A DNA stretch of 64,000 nucleotides from Nocardioides euryhalodurans (GTDB lineage Bacteria; Actinomycetota; Actinomycetes; Propionibacteriales; Nocardioidaceae). Under the pieces are notes generated by a model, which made no database searches, was not told where the DNA came from, and saw only the letters and a list, made by a program, of their open reading frames with translations. Shown one piece after another: positions 1 through 10,569 of this stretch; position 1 is the first letter of the stretch; every line of letters begins with the position of its first letter. Both the position numbers and the translations under genes were made by a program. Where the stretch lies: positions 186,001 through 250,000 of the forward strand of contig NZ_CP038267.1 in NCBI RefSeq assembly GCF_004564375.1, written 5' to 3'.

Positions 1-138
1 CTCGCGCCACCCGCCGATGCTGGTGAGCAGCAGGTCGGGGTCGACGAGCAGGCTGCCGTCGTGGGCCTCCACCCAGGCGCGGCCCAGCGTGGACTTCCCG
101 CTCCCGGGCAGGCCGTTGAGGTGGATCAGTCGTGGCAT
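1..138 (-). CDS. P-loop kinase-like protein, N-terminal fragment (cut by window edge)
   Basis: Only the first 46 residues are inside the window; the gene runs leftwards off the edge. The protein opens with a hydrophobic strand and a Walker A loop, GLPGSGKST, at about residues 9-17, followed by a helix, as in small AAA_33/gluconate-kinase-like phosphotransferases that bind ATP. The ATG is preceded by GTGAGGA about 4 bases upstream, an acceptable ribosome site. The substrate cannot be told from this part. A second P-loop protein of similar type lies at 1022-1483. Confidence 0.7.
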   Translation of the reverse strand, partial: MPRLIHLNGLPGSGKSTLGRAWVEAHDGSLLVDPDLLLTSIGGWRE

Positions 139-235
139 CGCGTCCTCACGTCCGCCGGTGGGACGCCACCGTACGTCCGGCAGCGTCGTGCTCCTGCGCC
201 CGACAGGGCGGCATCAGCAGGGCAGAGGATGCTGC

Positions 236-964
236 TCAACCCTGCGGGGAGTGCTGACGCGTCAGCTTGTCGAGGTCGCGCTTGCAGAACCCGTGGTGCG
301 CCCACTCCTCGTCGAGCACCGTGCCGAGGCACTTCCGCACCGTCCGCCCCGTCGCGTACGGGGGCCATCGGTCGTCGTCGGGAACCGGCGCGGTCTGCGT
401 GAGCTGGTCGGCCGTGACCTCGGCCAGCCAGGCCTCGATCTCCGAAGCCTGCCGGCTCCGTACGGCGAGCACCTCGTCGAGGCTCGGTCGGGCGGACCGG
501 TCGAGCCCGTCCTCCTTCCGGTCCATGACGTCCGGCGGCCCCAGTCCCATGGCAGTGAACGGCTCGGTGAGCCCGAGCACGCAGCGTCGGAACCAGGTGT
601 CGTGCACGAAGACGAGGTGACGCAGGGTCTCGACCATCGACCACTCGCCGTCGACGCCGCGATGCTCGCTGTTCTCGGGCATGGAGCGGACTCGCTCGGT
701 GGTCGTCGCCCAGTCGTCCCGCAGCTGGCGCCAGGCCTCTCGCAGGTCGGCCGGTCGATCGGAGCGGATCAGCAGCCGTACCGGGTGACGGCGGTCGAGC
801 TCCGCCTCGACGTACGGCATCACCTCGACCCCGTTGACCACGAGACTGGTCACCAGGCCGTCGATCTCGGCGTCCTGCATGACCACGCCGACCATCCGCG
901 CTCGGCTCAGGTCGCACTCGCGGAACTCTGCGCCGGTGAGGTCCTCGTCGTCGAAGCGTCGCAT
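236..964 (-). CDS. DinB-like protein with short pentapeptide-repeat N-terminus
   Basis: 242 residues. Residues 1-35 contain a short pentapeptide-like stretch (LTGAEFRECDLSRARMVG). The remainder is a DinB/DUF664-type four-helix bundle; the helix with LRHLVFVHDTWF is typical, with histidines that bind metal in the family. DinB proteins are often thiol-dependent metalloenzymes (mycothiol or bacillithiol transferases), but many have no known activity. The start is supported by a TAGCCT -10 hexamer 6 bases before the ATG, implying a leaderless transcript. Two more DinB-type genes lie at 60773 and 62619. Role here unknown. Confidence 0.75.
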   Translation of the reverse strand: MRRFDDEDLTGAEFRECDLSRARMVGVVMQDAEIDGLVTSLVVNGVEVMPYVEAELDRRHPVRLLIRSDRPADLREAWRQLRDDWATTTERVRSMPENSEHRGVDGEWSMVETLRHLVFVHDTWFRRCVLGLTEPFTAMGLGPPDVMDRKEDGLDRSARPSLDEVLAVRSRQASEIEAWLAEVTADQLTQTAPVPDDDRWPPYATGRTVRKCLGTVLDEEWAHHGFCKRDLDKLTRQHSPQG

Positions 965-1021
965 GCCGTCAGGCTAGGCCGCACCGCCGACACGGCAACC
1001 GTGGAGCGTTCGAGCACGTGG

Positions 1022-1483
1022 CTAACGCACGACGACCAGCGGGCCCTCGTCCGGCGTCGGCGGCTCGAAGTGGTCGAAGTGCCGGGCGACGAGCTCCTCG
1101 GGGAGCACGTAGTCGTCGGCGTGGCCGCCGCGCCTGGTCCGCATCCGAGCGAGGACCGTGGCGCGGTCGGTCGCGAGGTAGACGGTCTCGGGGACGACGC
1201 CCGTCGGGACGAGCAGGGCGCGGTAGTCCTCGCGCATCTGCCGCGACCAGAACGAGAAGTCGAGGACGACGTCGGTGCCGGCGGCGACGAGCTCCAGCAA
1301 CCTGGCGCGCAGGTCGGCCTCGATCTCGGCGCGGGTCTCCGGCGGCAGCGTCGCCGTCGCGATGCCGCGACGCCACATCTCCAGGTCGAAGGAGAGCCGG
1401 ACCATGCCTCCGGCCTCCAGCCGGCGGGCGTACGTCGACTTCCCCGACCCCGACGGACCGCACATGAACACGACACGACTCAT
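1022..1483 (-). CDS. AAA_33-type ATP-binding protein / small-molecule kinase
   Basis: 153 residues starting MSRVVFMCGPSGSGKST; the Walker A loop is at residues 9-17. A later LDFSFW segment followed by an arginine-rich lid (SRQMRED) is usual for zeta-toxin/chloramphenicol-phosphotransferase-like P-loop kinases. The substrate is unknown. The ATG overlaps the stop of the upstream small gene by 4 bases (ATGA), so it is the last gene of a five-gene leftward chain beginning at 3639. No neighbouring antitoxin is evident, so a toxin role is not indicated. Confidence 0.75.
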   Translation of the reverse strand: MSRVVFMCGPSGSGKSTYARRLEAGGMVRLSFDLEMWRRGIATATLPPETRAEIEADLRARLLELVAAGTDVVLDFSFWSRQMREDYRALLVPTGVVPETVYLATDRATVLARMRTRRGGHADDYVLPEELVARHFDHFEPPTPDEGPLVVVR

Positions 1484-1713
1484 CGGCGCCGCTCGTTCCC
1501 CCGCTTGTAGTTGCCGGTAGCCCGGGCGAGGAGCTGCTGGGCACGCGCGTCGTCGCACCCCGCGAGCTGGGCAGCCAGGCGCTCCCCGGCCCTCCCGCCC
1601 ACGGTGACCACGGCCCGTCCGCCGCGCGAGACGAGCACCGTCCCGCCCTTCGTCACCTGCCAGTCGAACGGGTCGGCTGCCAGGGCGTCGTCCCCGGTGG
1701 GCCGGCCGCTCAC
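1480..1713 (-). CDS. Small conserved-type hypothetical protein
   Basis: 77 residues from a GTG. The middle shows short beta-type stretches (GGTVLVSRGGRAVVTVGG), then a helix and a basic tail (NYKRGNERRR). It overlaps the upstream gene by 4 bases (GTGA) and the downstream kinase by 4 bases (ATGA), and codon-position GC bias fits real coding. No known domain is recognised. Its place in a coupled chain is the main evidence that it is a gene. Confidence 0.65.
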   Translation of the reverse strand: MSGRPTGDDALAADPFDWQVTKGGTVLVSRGGRAVVTVGGRAGERLAAQLAGCDDARAQQLLARATGNYKRGNERRR

Positions 1714-2345
1714 GGCTGCGCCTGGCCGCGCGCGATGCCGAGGGTCGCGAGCAGGTCCTCGTGCAGCTGGAACCAGACGGTGTGGCACGAGTCGACCTCG
1801 AGCGCGTCGACCCAGCGCCGGTCGCCCCGCTCGACCTCGGCCAGGGCGGCGGCGAACCTCGTGCCGTAGCCGTCGAGGCGGTCGAGGGTGTCGGCGAGGA
1901 CGGCGGCCAGGGGGCGCAGCCGGATCCCCAGCTCGTCGAGGGACCCGAGGGTGCGCCGGTCCCAGCGCAGGTCCTGGTGGTCGTTCGCCGCCAGCGGGTC
2001 CCCGGCCGCCGGCCGGGTCTGCCAGTCGGTCACGGCTCGCAGCAGGCAGCCGTTGAGCTCGAGGAAGTCGAGGTAGGTGCGGTGCACGAGGTCGCGACGA
2101 CCGGTGGCGTCGAGCTCGGCCGCGAGCAGCCGCTCGCCCTCTGCTTTCCCGCGCGGGGTGAGCGACCAGCCGGCGGCGTCGCCGAACGAGCTCCACTCGA
2201 CCCATCCCCGGGCCCGGGCGTCCTCCAGGGCCTCCGCGGTGTCGTGCGCGTCGAGCCCGAAGCGGGCGGCCACCCGTTCGGTGGGCGCGAAGCCGAGCAG
2301 CCGGACCGCGTGCAGGACCAGCAGCCCGGGGTCCGAGGCCGTCAC
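1710..2345 (-). CDS. Winged-helix-like protein of unknown function
   Basis: 211 residues from a GTG. Residues 1-75 look like a winged-helix DNA-binding fold: LLVLHAVRLLGFAPTERVAA, a second helix (DAHDTAEALEDARARGWV) and a wing ending in a LTPRGKAEGERLL segment like that of MarR/PadR-type proteins. The rest is helical with several tryptophans. It may sense or regulate, but no ligand domain is recognised. It overlaps the hemerythrin gene upstream and the small gene downstream by 4 bases each. Confidence 0.65.
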   Translation of the reverse strand: MTASDPGLLVLHAVRLLGFAPTERVAARFGLDAHDTAEALEDARARGWVEWSSFGDAAGWSLTPRGKAEGERLLAAELDATGRRDLVHRTYLDFLELNGCLLRAVTDWQTRPAAGDPLAANDHQDLRWDRRTLGSLDELGIRLRPLAAVLADTLDRLDGYGTRFAAALAEVERGDRRWVDALEVDSCHTVWFQLHEDLLATLGIARGQAQP

Positions 2346-3022
2346 GCGGGCGTCAGCGGCCGTGACCGTACGTCGGCGGCTGCCGTGCCGCCCCACACGG
2401 CCGTCCGCCGCCGACGGTAGGGCCCACCGAGCAGCCGCAGCATCACGAAGCGCGGGACTGCCGGCACCTGTGCCTTCACGACCGCTGCGTGCTCGTCGCC
2501 CAGGTTGTCGAGCATCCAGTGCCCCTGGAAGGCGAGCACGGGTGGCGCCTTGCCCTCGGTGTTGCTCTTCTCGAAGGCAGCCCACTCGGCCTCGCCCATG
2601 CTCTGCGGGACGAGCGGCGCGAGCTCCTGCTCCTCGTGCGCCAGGTGTGGGTCGAGCACGGTCCGCAGCGCCGGGAGGGCGGTCCGGATCGCGTCGACCG
2701 CGCCGGCGTCCCCCGAGGCGGCCCGGCGGCCGGCGTCGGTGAGGGCGCCCATCGCGTCGGCGATCGCCTGGTGCTCGGTGTCCATCTGGTCGAGCAGCTC
2801 CCGCGCGGCGGGGTTGTTGGCCCGCATCGCCGGGAACAGCCGGGTGTCCTCGGTCGTGTGGTGGTCGTGCAGCAGGTCCATCATCCAGACCAGGTGCGTG
2901 CCCAGCTGCGTGAGGCGCTCGGGCTCGAGCTCGCTCGGCCGGTCGACCAGCAGCGCGGTCCGGTCGAGGTCGCGGCACAGCGCCGCGTGGATGATGCTGT
3001 TCATCCGGGTGTCGACGGTCAT
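2342..3022 (-). CDS. Hemerythrin HHE domain protein
   Basis: 226 residues. The four-helix hemerythrin fold is indicated by HDHHTTEDTRLFPAM, a following TEHQAI helix and HLAHEEQELAPLV, which supply the His/Glu/Asp ligands of a di-iron site. Such proteins bind O2 or NO or store iron; here the function is unknown. The start at ATG 3022 overlaps the GNAT stop by 4 bases (ATGA). A second hemerythrin-type protein is at 51637. Confidence 0.8.
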   Translation of the reverse strand: MTVDTRMNSIIHAALCRDLDRTALLVDRPSELEPERLTQLGTHLVWMMDLLHDHHTTEDTRLFPAMRANNPAARELLDQMDTEHQAIADAMGALTDAGRRAASGDAGAVDAIRTALPALRTVLDPHLAHEEQELAPLVPQSMGEAEWAAFEKSNTEGKAPPVLAFQGHWMLDNLGDEHAAVVKAQVPAVPRFVMLRLLGGPYRRRRTAVWGGTAAADVRSRPLTPA

Positions 3023-3639
3023 GACGTCGAGGGTCGAGCCTGCGAGCCGCCCGAGGCAAGGGGTTTGCCCCGACCGAGCCACTCGTCGGCGAGGATCGCG
3101 TAGGTGAAGCCGTCGATCCAGCCGTGCTCGACGTGCCATGAGTCGCGCACCCCTTGCTGCTCGCGCCGCATGCCGAGCTTCTCCATCACGGCCCACGAGG
3201 CGACGTTGTCGGCGAAGCAGCCGGCGGTCACGCGCAGCAGCCCGAGGTCGCGGAACGCGAGGTCCAGCAGCGAGGCCGCGACCGCCGTGGCGATGCCGCG
3301 GCCGGCGTACGCCGGGTCGACGAGGTAGCCGAGCAGCCCCTCGCAGCCGTCGCCGGGGGAGCCGGGCTCGGTCTGCGCCATCCCGTCGTGGACCTCGAGC
3401 GACCCGGTCGCGACCGCCCGTCCGTCGAGCACGGCCACCACGGCGTGGTCCCGGGGATCGTCGACGGACGCCAGCCAGGCCGTGCGGAAGGCGGTCGGGT
3501 CGACGGTCGTCCGGATCAGCCAGCGGGTCACGGCGGGGTCGTTGCGCCACCGGAGGACCTCGTCGACGAGCTCAGGGGTCGGGAGCGTGAGGGTCAGCCC
3601 GCCGGCCGCTCGAGGCCAGGTCAGGTGGGGGAGGGTCAC
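3019..3639 (-). CDS. GNAT family N-acetyltransferase (RimJ/RimL-like)
   Basis: 206 residues from the GTG chosen here. It has the acetyl-CoA-binding motif A (YLVDPAYAGRGIATAVAASL) and a later FADNVASWAVMEKLGM segment, as in RimJ/RimL-type transferases that acetylate protein N-termini or small amines. The GTG at 3639 is preferred because TAGCGT lies 8 bases upstream, a -10 hexamer for a leaderless start; an ATG at 3687 would add 16 residues. It is the first gene of the 3639-1022 chain. Confidence 0.8.
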   Translation of the reverse strand: MTLPHLTWPRAAGGLTLTLPTPELVDEVLRWRNDPAVTRWLIRTTVDPTAFRTAWLASVDDPRDHAVVAVLDGRAVATGSLEVHDGMAQTEPGSPGDGCEGLLGYLVDPAYAGRGIATAVAASLLDLAFRDLGLLRVTAGCFADNVASWAVMEKLGMRREQQGVRDSWHVEHGWIDGFTYAILADEWLGRGKPLASGGSQARPSTS

Positions 3640-3722
3640 GGCCGGGAACGCTAGACGGGAGGGCTCGCCTGGCGCCACCGGATTCACGGAGGGTCGCGTT
3701 GCCAGACGCTCTCGACGTCATG

Positions 3723-3740
3723 TATCTTGACATCAAGACA
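3723..3740. promoter_or_regulatory. Palindromic operator overlapping the -35 of aconitase
   Basis: TATCTTGACATCAAGACA holds a perfect inverted repeat TCTTGA-CA-TCAAGA (3725-3738). It contains TTGACA (3727-3732), a consensus -35, so a protein bound here would affect the aconitase promoter. The regulator is not identified. Confidence 0.5.
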
Positions 3741-3759
3741 AATCACGTGCGTGGGTGGG

Positions 3760-3778
3760 TAAGGCATGCCTCACTTCC
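3760..3778. promoter_or_regulatory. Candidate iron box (DtxR/IdeR-like) upstream of aconitase
   Basis: TAAGGCATGCCTCACTTCC contains the 10-base palindrome AGGCATGCCT and resembles diverged DtxR/IdeR sites such as those starting TTAGGCTTGCC. It lies about 70 bases before the aconitase start, a [4Fe-4S] enzyme, so iron control is plausible but unproven. Confidence 0.35.
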
Positions 3779-3846
3779 ACCCGCGACCGGCCCGGCGGCA
3801 AGATGGGCCACGGACGACGTGAGCACCCCGATCGAGGAGACGACGG

Positions 3847-6528
<2,682 letters not shown>

Positions 6529-6534
6529 GGCCGG

Positions 6535-7263
6535 GTGCTGCTCGGGGTCGAGGCCTGGGTCGTCGTGGTCCTGGCGGTGGCGCTGTTCGTCGGCGCCCTC
6601 GTCCAGGGCACCGTCGGTCTGGGCCTCGGCCTCGTGGCAGCACCGGTCGCGAGCCTGCTCGAGCCCCAGCTCGTCCCGGAGATGATGCTCTGGCTGGCGA
6701 TGCTGATGGCCTCCCAGACCATGCTCACCGAGCACCGCGGGACCGACTGGCGTGGCCTCGGCTGGGCGCTGCCCTCCCGCGTGGTGGGGACCGTCGTCGG
6801 CGTCTGGGTGGTCGCGGTCGCCTCCGACCGGCTGATCGGGATCGCGGTCGGCGTGATGGTGCTCACGAGTGTCCTGCTCACGGTGCGGACCGTGACGCTG
6901 CCGGTCAACCGGCTGACGCTGCCCGTCGCCGGGCTGGTGTCCGGGGTGACCGGGACGGCCACCTCGATCGGCGGCCCACCGCTGGCGATCCTCTACCAGC
7001 ACCACCGGCCGGTGGTGCTGCGGCCGACGCTGGCGGCGTACTTCGCGATCGGTGCGGCCCTCAGCCTGGTCGGGCTGGGCCTGGCGGGCCAGCTCCGGGT
7101 GGACGTCTTCCTGCTGGCCGCCCTGCTCTCGCCCGTGCTCCTGCTGGGCATCGTGGCGTCCGTGCCGGTCCGCCGCCTGCTGCCCCGTGAGCTGGTGCGG
7201 ACCGGCGTCCTCACCGTGTGTGCGACCTCGGCCCTCGTGCTGCTCGCCGTCTCGGTCTTCTGA
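6535..7263 (+). CDS. TauE/SafE (TSUP) family permease
   Basis: 242 residues, almost entirely hydrophobic with about eight transmembrane helices. The first helix (VVLAVALFVGALVQGTVGLG) and the repeated GxxSGVTGTATSIGGPPLA segment are typical of the TSUP family, which exports sulfite, sulfoacetate or other anions. It starts at GTG 6535, 6 bases after acnA, so it is probably co-transcribed. The substrate is unknown. Confidence 0.85.
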   Translation: MLLGVEAWVVVVLAVALFVGALVQGTVGLGLGLVAAPVASLLEPQLVPEMMLWLAMLMASQTMLTEHRGTDWRGLGWALPSRVVGTVVGVWVVAVASDRLIGIAVGVMVLTSVLLTVRTVTLPVNRLTLPVAGLVSGVTGTATSIGGPPLAILYQHHRPVVLRPTLAAYFAIGAALSLVGLGLAGQLRVDVFLLAALLSPVLLLGIVASVPVRRLLPRELVRTGVLTVCATSALVLLAVSVF

Positions 7264-7313
7264 GGGCTGCGCGGAATATCCGCGGAGCCTCCGATACCCC
7301 TACCGTGGACCTC

Positions 7314-9032
7314 ATGTCCGACGAGGTGCGCGAGCAAGAGCAGGGGGTCACCTTCGGTGACCTCGGGCTGGATCCCCGAGTCCTCGAGGCGGTGCGCGAG
7401 GTCGGCTACGAGACCCCGTCGCCGATCCAGGCGGCGACCATCCCGACGCTCCTCGAGGGGCGCGACCTCGTCGGCCTGGCCCAGACCGGCACCGGCAAGA
7501 CCGCCGCGTTCGCGCTGCCGATCCTCTCGCGCCTCGACCTCAAGCAGAAGACGCCCCAGGCGCTCGTGCTGGCGCCCACCCGTGAGCTCGCGCTCCAGGT
7601 CTGCGAAGCCTTCGAGCGGTACGCCGCCCACGTCCCCGGCATCCACGTGCTGCCGGTCTACGGCGGCCAGGGCTACGGCGTCCAGCTCAGCGCGCTGCGC
7701 CGCGGCGTCCACGTCGTCGTGGGCACCCCCGGGCGGATCATGGACCACCTCGACAAGGGCACGCTCGACCTGAGCGAGCTGCGGTTCCTGGTGCTCGACG
7801 AGGCCGACGAGATGCTCAACATGGGCTTCGCCGAGGACGTCGAGACGATCCTCGCCGACACGCCGACCGACAAGAACGTCGCGCTGTTCTCGGCCACGAT
7901 GCCGGCGCAGATCAGGCGGATCTCGAAGAAGTACCTGAACGACCCGGCCGAGATCACGGTCAAGAACAAGACCGCGACCGCCACCAACATCACCCAGCGC
8001 TACCTCACGGTGTCCTACCCCCAGAAGGTCGACGCCCTCACCCGGATCCTCGAGGTCGAGAACTTCGAGGGGATGATCGTCTTCGTCCGGACCAAGAACG
8101 AGACCGAGACGCTCGCGGAGAAGCTCCGCGCCCGCGGCTTCTCGGCCGCCGCCATCAACGGCGACGTCGTGCAGGCCCAGCGCGAACGGACCATCGGCCA
8201 GCTCAAGGACGCCAAGCTCGACATCCTGGTCGCCACCGACGTGGCCGCGCGCGGGCTCGACGTCGAGCGGATCAGCCACGTCGTCAACTACGACATCCCG
8301 ACCGACCCCGAGTCCTACGTGCACCGGATCGGCCGGACCGGCCGCGCCGGGCGCAGCGGCGACGCGATCTCCTTCGTCACGCCCCGCGAGCGCTACCTGC
8401 TGAAGTCGATCGAGAAGACCACCCGTCAGCCGCTGACCCAGATGCAGCTGCCGACCGTCGACGACGTCAACGTCACCAGGCTGGCCCGCTTCGACGACGC
8501 CATCACCGAGGCGCTCTCCGCCACCGAGCGGGTCTCGTTCTTCCGCGACGTCGTGTCGCACTACATCCGTGAGCACGACGTCCCCGAGGTCGACGTGGCC
8601 GCGGCGCTCGCGGTCGTGCTCCAGGGCGACACGCCCCTGCTGCTGGACCCCGAGCCCGTACGCCCGCCCCGGCGCGAGCGCGCCGACCAGCCGGGCCGTG
8701 GCGACCGCCCCGAGCGGGGTGGGAAGCGCCCGCCGAGGCACGGGGACGGACCGCCGATGGCGACCTACCGGATCGCGGTCGGCAAGCGCCACAAGGTGGA
8801 GCCGCGCCAGATCGTCGGCGCGCTCGCCAACGAGGGCGGCCTGAGCCGACGCGACTTCGGCAACATCTCGATCCGCCCCGACTTCTCGCTCGTCGAGCTC
8901 CCCGCCGAGCTGCCCCCGGGCACCGAGGAGGCGCTCGCGTCGACGCGGATCTCCGGCAAGCTCATCGGCCTGCGCAAGGACGCCGGGCCGCGGCAGAGCC
9001 GCCCCAAGCAGGGCAAGCCGCCCCGCGACTAG
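7314..9032 (+). CDS. deaD: DEAD-box RNA helicase with DbpA RNA-binding domain
   Basis: 572 residues. Helicase motifs occur in order: Q motif (GYETPSPIQ), AQTGTGKT, PTRELALQ, DEAD within VLDEADEML, SAT (LFSATMP) and HRIGRTGRAGR. After a basic, proline-rich linker (about 450-480) comes a DbpA-type RNA-binding domain, starting TYRIAVGKRHKV. It unwinds structured RNA in ribosome assembly or RNA decay. The ATG at 7314 has TACCGT 7 bases upstream, giving a leaderless start. The TAG stop lies in the direct repeat that bounds the TIR insertion. Confidence 0.93.
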   Translation: MSDEVREQEQGVTFGDLGLDPRVLEAVREVGYETPSPIQAATIPTLLEGRDLVGLAQTGTGKTAAFALPILSRLDLKQKTPQALVLAPTRELALQVCEAFERYAAHVPGIHVLPVYGGQGYGVQLSALRRGVHVVVGTPGRIMDHLDKGTLDLSELRFLVLDEADEMLNMGFAEDVETILADTPTDKNVALFSATMPAQIRRISKKYLNDPAEITVKNKTATATNITQRYLTVSYPQKVDALTRILEVENFEGMIVFVRTKNETETLAEKLRARGFSAAAINGDVVQAQRERTIGQLKDAKLDILVATDVAARGLDVERISHVVNYDIPTDPESYVHRIGRTGRAGRSGDAISFVTPRERYLLKSIEKTTRQPLTQMQLPTVDDVNVTRLARFDDAITEALSATERVSFFRDVVSHYIREHDVPEVDVAAALAVVLQGDTPLLLDPEPVRPPRRERADQPGRGDRPERGGKRPPRHGDGPPMATYRIAVGKRHKVEPRQIVGALANEGGLSRRDFGNISIRPDFSLVELPAELPPGTEEALASTRISGKLIGLRKDAGPRQSRPKQGKPPRD

Positions 9033-9040
9033 CCCGGCAG
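9029..9040. repeat. Left copy of 12-base direct repeat bounding the TIR insertion
   Basis: CTAGCCCGGCAG overlaps the stop codon of the DEAD-box gene. The right copy, CTAGCCCAGCAG, is at 10566-10577; 11 of 12 bases agree. Confidence 0.55.
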
Positions 9041-10565
9041 GCAAGACGTCCGGGGTGCGTCCGGTCTGCCATCGGCCAGCACCGTAGTCCGAAGGCGGGG
9101 GCATCGGAGGCGAGGAGTTGATTCTGGCGCCTGAGGTCACGTCTCGGGGTCGCCCAACACTTCGTTCGCCCTGACGGTGCGGGAAGTCCGGGAGTATCCT
9201 TCGGGAAGTGGCGGACCGGGTTGAAGGGGGGTCCGTGTGCTGAGTCCTCGCATCGGTATCTTCGTCTGCCATCGCCGCAACGATTCGCGGGCGGAGGCGA
9301 GGGCCTTGGTCGCGGACCTGCGGCCAGTAGTCGGCAGTGTCTTCCTCGACGTGGACGACATCGGTTACGGAGCCAGCATTCCTCAGGCCATTGCCCACGC
9401 AATGAGTCAGAGTGCCCTTCTGGTTGCGCTCATCGGGCGAAACTGGCTGGAAGTCGATGAGTACGGGCAGAGCCGCCTGAACGATCCCGACGACTTCATC
9501 AACCTGGAGATCCGGACTGCGCTCTTTTCGGGTGTTCGCGTGCTGCCGGTCCTAGTGGATGGTGCGTCAATGCCACCGAGGCACGCTGTCCCGCAGACTC
9601 TGTGGCCCGTGCTGGAGTTGAGGGCGATGCCTCTTCGGCATGACGACCACGCCCACGACACGCGGCAGATCACAGCCTTCGCAAGCTGGGCCTTCAACGA
9701 CGCGGGGCTTGGATTTCTGAACGCCAATGTTGGGTCCAAGAACTTCGCCCGCGGTCAACGGGTGCGACTGAGGGCTACGGACGCAAGGCTCTCTGCGGAT
9801 ATCACGGGTTCGACAGGGGTTGTGGTGGGGAAGCAGGTCGGCACGGTCGTTGGCGTGACCCCGCCGCGTGTCCTAGTCAGGTTCGACGGCCAGAAGTGGA
9901 CGCGCGCGTTTGCGGGCAAGTCCACTTTGGTGGTGAAGGTAGACCTAGCGCCGTTCGATGCCTGGGTGCCGGCCAGTTGGCTGGCCTGACTACTGCCACA
10001 GACGACTCTTCGAGAGGGCAATCGAAATGCCACGCTTGCGGGAATTCGCCGTCGAGCTTCAACTTCCGTTCCTCGGCAAGGTCGCGGGTGTGTGGGCACC
10101 GGACGACCGGGAGAGGCAAGCGGCTTGGGAGTTGTATGTGGAAATGGTGACGCGCGTCGCGGTAGTCCCGCTGGTTGAGGGTGGTGGTTCGCTGAGGGAG
10201 GCGCTCTCTAGTCACTACACACTGTTCGCGACCACCAGAGAGATCCTCAAGAAGCACGGTCCCGAATTGGCGCGACCCCACGACGGGGGGCAACTCTCGT
10301 TCGGCTATATCGCCATTGCCGTCCTGAACGGCGCTGTAAGGCCGCTGCTGACCGAGTGGCACCCACGACTGGAGACCTACGAGGGCTCCCGTCCAGCGGG
10401 TCGATCACCCGTGGAGTGGGAAAGGGCCTGGGCCGATGCCTCGACCATGCGTGCCCAAGTCGAGGCATGTCGCACGGCTCTCCTCGATTATGCCGAGCTA
10501 CTGGCGGAGGTCGCCGACATCCAGCTCCTGCACGGTCATGAGGTCGGTGGATCTCCATCTAGTAG
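9041..10565. mobile_element. Candidate inserted two-gene (TIR) island
   Basis: This 1.5 kb block sits between the stop of the DEAD-box helicase and the stop of the M20 hydrolase. Its GC content is lower than its neighbours (35 of 60 bases in 9481-9540 by hand count, against about 70% nearby) and its codon use is less GC-biased. An 11/12 direct repeat flanks it. There is no integrase or transposase. 9041-9236 has no gene; it holds a possible -10 (TATCCT near 9195) and the ribosome site of the TIR gene. Confidence 0.55.
9237..9989 (+). CDS. TIR domain protein with C-terminal beta-barrel-like domain
   Basis: 250 residues. Residues 5-145 form a bacterial TIR domain: the first strand and BB-type region (IGIFVCHRRNDS, with Cys11 where Ser is usual), FLDVDDIGYGASIP, the LLVALIGRNWL strand, and DPDDFINLEIRTAL with Glu91 at the place of the NAD-cleaving catalytic glutamate. 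Residues 165-240 are beta-rich (GQRVRLRATD, GVVVGKQVGTVVGV, RVLVRFDG) and resemble an SH3/KOW-like barrel. Bacterial TIR enzymes commonly deplete NAD or make cyclic-ADP-ribose signals in phage defence. The start at GTG 9237 follows AAGGGGGG by 6 bases. No ThsA gene is present, so this is not a canonical Thoeris pair. Confidence 0.85.
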   Translation: MLSPRIGIFVCHRRNDSRAEARALVADLRPVVGSVFLDVDDIGYGASIPQAIAHAMSQSALLVALIGRNWLEVDEYGQSRLNDPDDFINLEIRTALFSGVRVLPVLVDGASMPPRHAVPQTLWPVLELRAMPLRHDDHAHDTRQITAFASWAFNDAGLGFLNANVGSKNFARGQRVRLRATDARLSADITGSTGVVVGKQVGTVVGVTPPRVLVRFDGQKWTRAFAGKSTLVVKVDLAPFDAWVPASWLA

Positions 10566-10569
10566 CTAG
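10027..10569 (+). CDS. Uncharacterised partner protein of the TIR gene
   Basis: 180 residues, not recognised with a function. It is predicted mainly helical. A striking segment, IAVLNGAVRPLLTEWHPRLE (residues 97-116), looks like a conserved family motif, followed by a long helix (WERAWADASTMRAQVEACRTAL). It starts 37 bases after the TIR stop, with GAGAGGG 8 bases before the ATG, and shares its low GC, so the two are very likely one operon. It may sense the trigger or regulate the TIR enzyme; this is inference from position only. Its stop overlaps the convergent M20 stop by 4 bases. Confidence 0.7.
   Translation: MPRLREFAVELQLPFLGKVAGVWAPDDRERQAAWELYVEMVTRVAVVPLVEGGGSLREALSSHYTLFATTREILKKHGPELARPHDGGQLSFGYIAIAVLNGAVRPLLTEWHPRLETYEGSRPAGRSPVEWERAWADASTMRAQVEACRTALLDYAELLAEVADIQLLHGHEVGGSPSSS

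Noticed and set aside
1022-1713. Toxin-antitoxin pair (zeta-like kinase with small upstream gene)
   Set aside because: The kinase lacks clear zeta-toxin features beyond the P-loop, and the small gene is part of a longer operon with no antitoxin-like motif.
9237-10569. Assignment of the TIR operon as Thoeris or another named TIR system
   Set aside because: No ThsA (SIR2/SLOG), STING, Argonaute or cyclase gene lies beside it, and the partner does not resemble these.
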